Positions 51,201 to 63,200 of a stretch of DNA of 64,000 nucleotides are shown piece by piece; the first letter of the stretch is position 1, and each line of letters begins with the position of its first letter. Location: NCBI RefSeq assembly GCF_037975245.1, contig NC_092581.1, positions 17,404,303-17,468,302 of the forward strand, read 5' to 3'. This stretch comes from Apostichopus japonicus. Lineage: Eukaryota > Echinodermata > Holothuroidea > Aspidochirotida > Stichopodidae. The translations under genes and the position numbers were made by a program. The notes under the pieces are model-generated. The model had not been told where the DNA came from, did no database searches, and worked only from the letters and a program-made list of their open reading frames with translations.

Positions 51201-54200
51201 AGGTCATGCTTTGTCTTTGGTGGAATGGTCACGATCCCTCCCTTTGGGAGATCAAAGTCCCTGGCATCCTGCCCTGCTATGATGGCGTGATATACCAATG
51301 GCTTGTTACTTGGGTTACTTAACTGTACCTGCAAAAATAACAAAATCAGAAAGCTTCTATGAAATATAATTTGTCACTCTAACACTTTTAGTCTTAAAAA
51401 CAAGTAGGAAATAGCAGAGTGTTATCTGGACTGGATACACTAATATAACACAGGAATGCTCTGTGGAGCATAACTACCAACTAACTTGCAGTCAGGAAAG
51501 AATATTTCAAGGAGCCCTCACACCAAACCTACAGTATTTCCTGGGACAGTACCATTTAGTGTAGTGTTGTAAGAACCCAACTGTGGTCTTTAAGGTACAT
51601 TTAGGGAGCCCTCCCTCTATGCATAGTTTTACCTGGCTGAGTACAGTGTCATGTAGGGTTCCTACAAACTAGTCTTTGGTGTACATAGATGGAGCCCTCC
51701 CACTATACATACTGTCTTACCTGGTGGAGTACACGTTTTGTGTAGGGTTTCTAAAAACTAGACTGTGGTCTTTGGTGTACATATACAGAACCTTCCCTCT
51801 ATGCATACTGTCTTACCTGGAGAAGTACCGTTTTGTGTAGGGTTCCTACAAACTAGTCTGTGGTCTTTTGTGTACATATACGAAGCCCTCCCTCCATGCA
51901 TACTGTCTTACCCAGCAGAGTACCATTTCATGTAGGGTCCGTCCAAACTAGACTGCTGTCTGTGGTGTACATATAGGGATTAATGCATACTGCCTTACCT
52001 GGCGGATTACAGTTTCGTGTAAGGTTCCTACAAACTCGACTGCTGTCTTTGGTGTGTACTGAGGAAGTCTTTGGTACAGATGGACACAAAGCATCAACAA
52101 AGACACAGGATTAGGATCTGTGATGTCAATGGCCTGTAGATGACAACAATATCAACGTTAAGCAACTTAGATCTTAACCAAAAGAGAAATAAACCTATCC
52201 ACAAAGCACTGATGTTTATTACATTAATTATGGCTAAGGAAGATTTCAGGCAGTGCAAAGCTCAGATTCATTATGTACCAAAGAAATGAAATACTATTAA
52301 ACACACTGAAATAAAAGAACAGTCTGAAACTGAAATAGCAAGCAACAATAATAATAACAGTGACAAGTAGAAGAGATAGGTACCCTCGATTTAGTTACTG
52401 ATTATTTAAATCTCTGTATTAGTCTGATTTCATAATTCCTATGAAATGAAGATGGTTTTCTGTCCTTTACTTTAATAACTGGATGAAGATGTTATTCAGA
52501 CTGTCCTATATTTATTTACTACTCAATAACTGGTCTATATTAGTCTGACCTTTATAATTCTAAGTAAACTACAAATGAGAGATGGTATTATATTCTTTAA
52601 TTAGCTACTGATTATTATTCACTTTACTTTATGTCCTTAGTAGAATGCTACTTCGGCAGGTTACATGTTGCTATTACTCATTAAGATATCAAAATAAAAT
52701 AAAACTGTTAGCAAACTGCTTATCCACTAGCGAGCCTGTGTAAGAGAATGTTTGACATTTAGCCTTTGAAGAAGATCCTGCTAGGATCGAAACGTCAGGC
52801 CAACGTACTTTTACACATTCATTACAATATCAACGACCAGCCTTACCTGAATGTCATAGTCCAGACCGATATATCTGAATGCTGTCACCACTTTAAGAGC
52901 ATTATGTAGGCACTGTTCAGCTGTAGATGGGTGAGTGTACATCCCTACCAGGTGTGTGTTTATCAGAAACGGGACGTGAGCAGCTAGAATGGCTCCGAGA
53001 ACCAACCCATCCAACAAGTCATAGTCAAAGTTAACTACCCAACGAGAGGCAGGAACTCCGCCTGAGAAATTGATTTAAAAAAAAAATAAAAATGATATTG
53101 AATGAATATTTACGGTTGGGATGAACTCCAACTGAGTCACATATGCAGTGTGTAGTTGTACACAGTTAAGTCAGGTGTATCATGCTTATGTGTAAGTTTT
53201 CTCAATTCAACCAGCTATATTACCTCCACATGGAAAGGTTGACAATTTAGACAGGTATTTCATATCTATATGTATGTGTTCTCAAATAAGTCTTGTATAT
53301 TATCTCCACAGGTCATTGTTCTCAGTTAAACCAGGTACATTACCTCCACATGGAAAGGTTGACAATTTAGACAGATATGTTTATATCTATATGTATGTAT
53401 TCTCAATGAAGTCTGGTATATTATCTACACAGGTAAGTGTTCTCAGCTAAACCAGCTATATTACCTCCACATGGATAGGTCCACAATTTAGACAGGTATG
53501 TTATATCTATATGTATGTGTTCTCAATGAAGTCTGGTATATTCTATCCACAGGTAAGTGTTCTTAGTTAAACCAGGTATATTACCTCCACATGGAAAGGT
53601 TGACAATTTAGACAGGTATGTTATATCTATATGTATGTATTCTCAATGAAGTCTGGTATATTATCTACACAGGTAAGTGTTCTCAGCTAAACCAGCTATA
53701 TTACCTCCACATGGATAGGTCCACAATTTAGACAGGTATGTTATATCTATATGTATGTGTTCTCAATGAAGTCTGGTATATTCTATCCACAGGTAAGTGT
53801 TCTTAGTTAAACCAGGTATATTACCTCCACATGGATAGGTCCACAATTTAGACAGGTATGTTATATCTATATGTATGTGTTCTCAATGAAGTCTGGTATA
53901 TTCTATCCACAGGTAAGTGTTCTCAGGTAAACCAGCTATATTATCTACACATGGAAAGATTGATAATTTTAGACAGGTATGTTATATTTATATGTAAGTG
54001 TTCTCAATTAAATCTTGTATATTATCTCCACAGGTAACTGTTCTCAATTCAACCAGCTATATTACCTCCACATGGAAAGGTTGACAATTTAGACAGGTAA
54101 ATGTTCTTAGTTAAACCAGGTATATTATCTTTATGAGTACATAAATAATCCAGATATAATATCTTCATATGTGAGTGATCATATTTAAACCAGCTATATT

Positions 54201-57200
54201 ATCTCTATGAGTAAGTGTTAATAACTAATCCAGTTTTCTCACATTTGAAATATATAATTATCACTATAACAAATGTCCAATATTTTGAGAAAACATTTTA
54301 CACGATTCAACCTGGTAGATCTTGCCGCACAAATACAAAGAAGAAAAAGATACCTTTTTGAGCATTAGACCAGATTTTATGCCTTTGGTTTTCATAGTGA
54401 TGGTTAAGCCATGACAGTAGAATTCTCTCCCCAACACAGTAGATGTTACTGCACAATGGATCTGGGTTGATAGAGGGTAGAGGCACGCCGCCAGCAGTAG
54501 GAAGGTTCTTGTATTGTCTGGGTGTTACTCGAGCTAAAACCAGAACCTAAAAGTTGATTGAAGAGAAGGTAAATACTAAATGATAAATACGTAACAGAAG
54601 GAAAATACTAAATGATGTATACGTAACAGAAGGTAAATACAAATATGATGTACATGTAACAGAAAGTCTGCATTACTTTAGATCTAATTTATAAATATCG
54701 AAAGTCACTCAATTTTCTAGCGGTACACTTTGTTCGAATGCATAATAAGAGGAACGTATATGTTGTGGTTATCATTGTTACCTTAACACAAATTAAGATC
54801 TCTCCCTTTCACAGTACTTAACTTGCGCAAATCAAATTTACGACAATTTTTAAAATTTAGAGAGCTTAGATTCACGACTTAGCAAGAGCATGTCAGCAGA
54901 GCCACCTACCTTAATTGTCTGTAGCATGAGGTCGGTCCAGGCCCTCTTAGAGACGGATTCAAAGAGAGCCTCATCTAGCAGACTACTCTGACTTTGGTTG
55001 CTAGGTGAAGTGGATAAGTCTTTGCCCTCCCTTAACCACTTCTTCTCTTTGGCTTTATTTTGTAGCTTTACCCAGCGATAGTAGTCTGGAGGCTCGAAGA
55101 GGAACTCTGGCTTGATGTGAGAGATAGAGGCTCCCTGGGTTCTGTAAGGATATGATCAATAAATACTGATTCAGGATACATGTTGTTAAGGCATAGCCGA
55201 TAGTGCCTTCGCTAGTCATGTAAGCTGATAGCACCTTAACTAGTCTCATAAGCTGATAGTACATTAACTAGTCTCGTGAGCTAATCACATATATCCTCCT
55301 TAATGTCCACCAAAACAATAGCAATGGGGTAATCTGCAACTATAAACGATATCTAAGTACTGTAGGACTGTAGACAACACATTAAATAATATAGGATTAA
55401 TGGTAATGAGATGAATCTTTGGGGTGACAGCTAACATAGAAGAAGAGAATAAGGGTAAAGAATCCATGTAGTATACAACAACATAACTAAATAATAAAAT
55501 GTACGGAAAAAACCCACATCCCCCCCTCATTTCAAGACAAAGCTTGCTGCTTAAAACACAACTCCCTAGCTTCATTTCAGATATTGGTGATGGCTTGACA
55601 CTAAACACAAGCCTTTGATATCACAACAACTGTTCCTATCAGTAATCAGTGAATGACTTACTTGAGGAATGTCATCATCGAAGTGTGTTGCTAATGTCCC
55701 TATCATCAATCAATTAATGACTTACTTGAGGAATGTCATCATTGTGGTGTGTTGCCAATGTCCCTATCATCAATCAGTGAATGACTTACTTGAGGAATGT
55801 CATCATTGTAGTGTGTTGCCAATGTCCCTATCAGTAATCACTGAATGACTTACTTGAGGAATGTCATCATTGTGGTGTGTTGCCAATGTCCCTATCATCA
55901 ATCAATTAATGACTTACTTGAGAAATGTCATCATTGTGGTGTGTTGCCAATGTCCCTATCATCAATCAATTAATGACTTACTTGAGAAATGTCATCATTG
56001 TGGTGTGTTGCCAATGTCCCTATCATCAATCAGTGAATGACTTACTTGAGGAATGTCATCATTGTGGTGTGTTGCCAATGTCCCTATCATCAATCAGTGA
56101 ATGACTTATTTGAGGAATGTCATCATTGAAGTGTGTTGCTAATGTCCCTATCATCAATCAATTAATGACTTACTTGAGGAATGTCATCATTGTGGTGTGT
56201 TGCCAATGTCCCTATCATCAATCAGTGAATGACTTACTTGAGGAATGTCATCATTGTAGTGTGTTGCCAATGTCCCTATCAGTAATCACTGAATGACTTA
56301 CTTGAGGAATGTCATCATTGTGGTGTGTTGCCAATGTCCCTATCATCAATCAATTAATGACTTACTTGAGAAATGTCATCATTGTGGTGTGTTGCCAATG
56401 TCCCTATCATCAATCAATTAATGACTTACTTGAGAAATGTCATCATTGTGGTGTGTTGCCAATGTCCCTATCATCAATCAGTGAATGACTTACTTGAGGA
56501 ATGTCATCATTGTAGTGTGTTGCCAATGTCCCTATCATCAATCAGTGAATGACTTACTTGAGGAATGTCATCATTGTAGTGTGTTGCCAATGTCCCTATC
56601 AGTAATCACTGAATGACTTACTTGAGGAATGTCATCATTGTGGTGTGTTGCCAATGTCCCTATCATCAATCAATTAATGACTTACTTGAGAAATGTCATC
56701 ATTGTGGTGTGTTGCCAATGTCCCTATCATCAATCAGTGAATGACTTACTTGAGGAATGTCATCATTGTGGTGTGTTGCCAATGTCCCTATCATCAATCA
56801 GTGAATGACTTATTTGAGGAATGTCATCATTGTAGTGTGTTGCCAATGTCCCTATCAGTAATCACTGAATGACTTATTTGAGGAATGTCATCATTGTAGT
56901 GTGTTGCCAATGTCCCTATCAGTAATCACTGAATGACTTACTTGAGGAATGTCATCATTGTGGTGTGTTGCCAATGTCCCTATCATCAATCAGTGAATGA
57001 CTTACTTGAGGAATGTCATCATTGTAGTGTGTTGCCAATGTCCCTATCAGTAATCACTGAATGACTTACTTGAGGAATGTCATCATTGTGGTGTGTTGCC
57101 AATGTCCCTATCATCAATCAATTAATGACTTACTTGAGAAATGTCATCATTGTGGTGTGTTGCCAATGTCCCTATCATCAATCAATTAATGACTTACTTG

Positions 57201-60200
57201 AGAAATGTCATCATTGTGGTGTGTTGCCAATGTCCCTATCATCAATCAGTGAATGACTTACTTGAGGAATGTCATCATTGTGGTGTGTTGCCAATGTCCC
57301 TATCATCAATCAGTGAATGACTTACTTGAGGAATGTCATCATTGTAGTGTGTTGCCAATGTCCCTATCAGTAATCACTGAATGACTTACTTGAGGAATGT
57401 CATCATTGTGGTGTGTTGCCAATGTCCCTATCATCAATCAATTAATGACTTACTTGAGAAATGTCATCATTGTGGTGTGTTGCCAATGTCCCTATCATCA
57501 ATCAGTGAATGACTTACTTGAGGAATGTCATCATTGTGGTGTGTTGCCAATGTCCCTATCATCAATCAGTGAATGACTTATTTGAGGAATGTCATCATTG
57601 TAGTGTGTTGCCAATGTCCCTATCAGTAATCACTGAATGACTTATTTGAGGAATGTCATCATTGTAGTGTGTTGCCAATGTCCCTATCAGTAATCACTGA
57701 ATGACTTACTTGAGGAATGTCATCATTGTGGTGTGTTGCCAATGTCCCTATCATCAATCAGTGAATGACTTACTTGAGGAATGTCATCATTGTGGTGTGT
57801 TGCCAATGTCCCTATCATCAATCAATTAATGACTTACTTGAGAAATGTCATCATTGTGGTGTGTTGCCAATGTCCCTATCATCAATCAGTGAATGACTTA
57901 CTTGAGGAAGGTCATCATTGTAGTGTGTTGCCAATGTCCCTATCAGTAATCACTGAATGACTTACTTGAGGAATGTCATCATTGTGGTGTGTTGCCAATG
58001 TCCCTATCATCAATCAATTAATGACTTACTTGAGAAATGTCATCATTGTGGTGTGTTGCCAATGTCCCTATCATCAATCAGTGAATGACTTACTTGAGGA
58101 ATGTCATCATTGTGGTGTGTTGCCAATGTCCCTATCAGTAATCAGTGAATGACTTACTTGAGGAATGTCATCATTGTGGTGTGTTGCCAATGTCCCTATC
58201 ATCAATCAGTGAATGACTTACTTGAGGAATGTCATCATTGTAGTGTGTTGCCAATGTCCCTATCAGTAATCACTGAATGACTTACTTGAGGAATGTCATC
58301 ATTGTGGTGTGTTGCCAATGTCCCTATCATCAATCAATTAATGACTTACTTGAGAAATGTCATCATTGTGGTGTGTTGCCAATGTCCCTATCATCAATCA
58401 GTGAATGACTTACTTGAGGAATGTCATCATTGTGGTGTGTTGCCAATGTCCCTATCAGTAATCAGTGAATGACTTACTTGAGGAATGTCATCATTGTGGT
58501 GTGTTGCCAATGTCCCTATCATCAATCAGTGAATGACTTACTTGAGGAATGTCATCATTGTAGTGTGTTGCCAATGTCCCTATCAGTAATCACTGAATGA
58601 CTTACTTGAGGAATGTCATCATTGTGGTGTGTTGCCAATGTCCCTATCATCAATCAATTAATGACTTACTTGAGAAATGTCATCATTGTGGTGTGTTGCC
58701 AATGTCCCTATCATCAATCAGTGAATGACTTACTTGAGGAATGTCATCATTGTGGTGTGTTGCCAATGTCCCTATCATCAATCAGTGAATGACTTACTTG
58801 AGGAATGTCATCATTGTAGTGTGTTGCCAATGTCCCTATCAGTAATCACTGAATGACTTACTTGAGGAATGTCATCATTGTGGTGTGTTGCCAATGTCCC
58901 TATCATCAATCAATTAATGACTTACTTGAGAAATGTCATCATTGTGGTGTGTTGCCAATGTCCCTATCATCAATCAATTAATGACTTACTTGAGAAATGT
59001 CATCATTGTGGTGTGTTGCCAATGTCCCTATCATCAATCAGTGAATGACTTACTTGAGGAATGTCATCATTGTGGTGTGTTGCCAATGTCCCTATCATCA
59101 ATCAGTGAATGACTTATTTGAGGAATGTCATCATTGTAGTGTGTTGCCAATGTCCCTATCAGTAATCACTGAATGACTTATTTGAGGAATGTCATCATTG
59201 TAGTGTGTTGCCAATGTCCCTATCAGTAATCACTGAATGACTTACTTGAGGAATGTCATCATTGTGGTGTGTTGCCAATGTCCCTATCATCAATCAGTGA
59301 ATGACTTACTTGAGGAATGTCATCATTGTGGTGTGTTGCCAATGTCCCTATCATCAATCAGTGAATGACTTACTTGAGGAATGTCATCATTGTGGTGTGT
59401 TGCCAATGTCCCTATCATCAATCAATTAATGACTTACTTGAGAAATGTCATCATTGTGGTGTGTTGCCAATGTCCCTATCATCAATCAGTGAATGACTTA
59501 CTTGAGGAAGGTCATCATTGTAGTGTGTTGCCAATGTCCCTATCAGTAATCACTGAATGACTTACTTGAGAAATGTCATCATTGTGGTGTGTTGCCAATG
59601 TCCCTATCATCAATCAATTAATGACTTACTTGAGAAATGTCATCATTGTGGTGTGTTGCCAATGTCCCTATCATCAATCAGTGAATGACTTACTTGAGGA
59701 ATGTCATCATTGTGGTGTGTTGCCAATGTCCCTATCATCAATCAATTAATGACTTACTTGAGAAATGTCATCATTGTGGTGTGTTGCCAATGTCCCTATC
59801 ATCAATCAGTGAATGACTTACTTGAGGAATGTCATCATTGTGGTGTGTTGCCAATGTCCCTATCATCAATCAGTGAATGACTTATTTGAGGAATGTCATC
59901 ATTGTAGTGTGTTGCCAATGTCCCTATCATCAATCAGTGAATGACTTACTTGAGGAATGTCATCATTGTAGTGTGTTGCCAATGCAGTTGACGGACTCTC
60001 TCTGTGGGATCTGATGGCAGGGCCTGATTGACTGGTATTCCAGGGACCGGTCTACCACTCAGATGTGCCAGAAGGTCATAGATGGTCTTGGTGTAGTTCT
60101 TCTTTTGATTATTAGTGGCTGGAGTCTTGCTACTCTTATCCTGGGCTGCATCCGCTGCTGAACCCTTGGATACACCACTGCAAAACAATAAGGGATTTGC

Positions 60201-63200
60201 AGAAAGATGACAGGCAAGCAAGCAAGCAACAAGGTTAGTTACCAAGATGAGGAAGAAATTATTACATATTATATATAAAAATACAAAGAAACACAGAATG
60301 TCAAACAGTCTTTTGAAGATAACCTGAGATAGAAAGAAATGCAAAAGTGAAGACTTAGGTAGCTTGGATACATCGCTACAAAATAACAAGTGCTCTGTAG
60401 TAAGATGACAGGCAAGCAAGCAAGCACCTAGATTAGTTACCAAGATGAGAAAGAAATGAACATATATTATTTATAAAAAATACAAAGAAAAACAGAACGT
60501 CAAAATATCTTTTAGAAGATAAACTGAGATAGAAAGAAATGCAAAAGTGAAGACTTAGGTAGCAAAATCAGTCATTGGAAAAATCAGTCTGATGAAAAAG
60601 AAACAAACATGCAACAGAAACAAAATAAATAAAAATAAATATTGGAGGCAGGGGAATGGGAGCTGTTGTATACACATAGCACACATATACACAGCAAAAT
60701 GAAATGCAGAAATTTATCTGACACTGTGGACTGGCAGCTTTTGGAAATAACTAGGACACATATAAACACATACACAAGAAAGAGGGCAAAATAGAAAGCA
60801 GGTAAAACAACATATTGAAAACTGAAAACAGAGAGGTTTGAAAAACTAATTGGATATACCAGTTTGATTAAAGAAGAAGCAAACATGCAGGACACACAAC
60901 TGATGCAAAAGAAATAGATGTTGATGACAGGTGAAAACTGAGAAGTTAGACAGCATTGCAAAGGCTACATATTTTTATTTACTGATATTGCTAGCTATAT
61001 CGCCAATGAAAGGAGAGCAGCTTCAATTCTGTGAGTGAAACTTTTATTGAATCACAAATATGGAGAAACAGCTAAATGTTTTGAGAGGGAAACCTTTTGA
61101 ATGTTTCTGTTACCTTCTGAGTCCATCCGGAACCAGAACAGGGAAGGGTCCTCCCGGCCAGCCGTGTAAGGTGATCCATCTTTGAACGGCTGTCAGCACC
61201 TCATGATGAAAGACACCCTCCTCTGTTTCTTCATTCGGGAAGACGGCTGACCCTAACGATCTAGTAGCAATATCGCCAGCATGGTCATGATGGGTCACCT
61301 GTGACTCTTGACCCCTGGTAGCCCTGTTAACCGCTCCGTCCCTTGGAGTACTGGGGTACGTGGACTCTGCAGAGGAATTAAGCAGAATTGCATAGAACAC
61401 AGCGTACTCTATATACTCTATAGTGTTACTCTTTATATTATTACTCTAAAGCAGGGTTTCCCTAACTTTATCCCCCCACGAACCCCCTGTGGATGTCAGA
61501 GTTATCCATGAACACCCAACTTTTCGAGACACTATCTGAGTCATTATTATTCTATAATACGCATAACAGTGCTTCGTAAAAGATCAAGTTCACAGTGTAA
61601 TAATGTAATGAAAAATGCACGGTACCGTACTACTATGGCAACAGATGCATATGGAAAGCGAAAAGAGTTTGTCGATAGGTACGACTTTTGTACATTACTA
61701 AATTATATGATATATCAGGTTTTAGTTCAACAAAAAGTACTCTAGTTTTGACTTTCAGAAACGTCTCACGAACCCCCTGGGATAGACTCACGCACCCCCT
61801 GGGGGTTCATGCATCCCGGTTAAGGAACCCCTGCTCTATAGTATAACAAATACCTGGTTCGCTTTTGGACTAAGCATCGTATTCTAATTGAAAGCATTTG
61901 GCAAAATAATCGGATACTTTTACATTTCATGTCGCTCCAGTAAATAATGACTTGGTTACTGAACATTATATTCATCTGATATGAATACAAAGTGACTACT
62001 ATGCACTTTGTATATATGGCAAATATGTGTTCTTTAGGTAAACACAAAGAGGACACTGACCCAATAGCTATGGTGGCTTGAATTCTTTCAATACCATTAT
62101 TACCCGGTTCAAAGACTACTAGATTCAGATTAAGGTATTTACATGAAACAAATCAGTCCGAGGGTAAACTACTTCACCTGATAGACCATATCACCTTATA
62201 TATTTCCTCTTCATGTTTGACTTTATGATCTCAATGAGTGAGAGCAGACATACCCGTGACCGCTTCAGATTCCTCGTACGTGGACGATGTCACCCCGAAT
62301 CTAGAGCTGGTACTGCTACTGGTATGGGTGCCGGGGGGTCTGACAGGTGACTCTACTGCTATGAAAACAGCCTCCCCTCCACCATTCAGGCTGTCCTTAG
62401 ACTCGGATTGATGGCCGGGTAAGGTTCTTCCTTGCTCTGTCACTATTTGGAAGTCCATCCGATGCTGGGCTACGAAAGGGTAGGCTGTCAGCAGACAATT
62501 ATCTGCGGTCGCCGTTACTGGGACTGAAAAACTGCAAACAAAAATAGAATGTAGACATACTGTAAGAGCATGCTACTGTAGTGTTACTGGGACTGAAAAA
62601 CTGCAACAAAATAGAATGTGAACATACTGTAAGAAAATGCTACTGCAGACACATTGGAAAACATATTTCTATGAACATAGCTGCAAAAAACAGCATTTCT
62701 TTATGTTTAAGTGTAAAAAAGAAAAAATTTGCTTTTTATATAGCGCTTTATACCAGCGATAGATCTCAAAGCGCTTTACAGACGTTTTATTACCTCTGGT
62801 CAATGATAACCTGTCCCAGAGACAATCCCTCCAGTCGGCAGCAGTTATATACTGCACCCAATGACAAGTTACCTCACAGGTACCCATTTAACCCCTGGGT
62901 GGAGAGAGGCAAGTGAGATAAAGCATTTTGCCCAAGGACACAACGTAATGAACTAGGCAGGAGTCGAACCAGCAATCCTTGGATCACAGGTCCGACGCCT
63001 AAGCCAATTGGCCACACTGAGTTATATGAGCCATAGTCTTCTGGTAATTAATTTGTAACTCTAACTCGTTAACTTTTGGACACAAATTGTATCCTCGATT
63101 TTTTCTTCTGCTGTGGTGATACACCCTCAAGTTCTGTTAACTGCTAGAACCTTTCTACCGATTGTTCAGCTTACCTGTTTCCATTGGAATCTACAAATTT

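Noticed and set aside
53150-54230. Plus-strand acceptor/donor pairs (ccacag|gtaagt) in the 120 bp array as exons
   Set aside because: The acceptor and donor motifs are adjacent with no exon between, and lie antisense to CFAP47. They are a by-product of the repeat text.
55960-56020. 64 bp units as true 38 nt micro-exons
   Set aside because: A tgatag/GG acceptor-like site exists in each unit, but the intervening intron would be only 26 nt and lacks a pyrimidine tract. 38 nt would also shift the frame.
55634-59984. CRISPR array
   Set aside because: Regular 64 bp units but no unique spacers, no cas genes and a eukaryotic spliced context. The unit is explained by an exon-intron border.
62725-63022. 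Functional tRNA-Ser/Leu gene
   Set aside because: A and B boxes are present, but the arms do not fold into a full cloverleaf by eye and the sequence continues into a SINE body with an A/T-rich tail.
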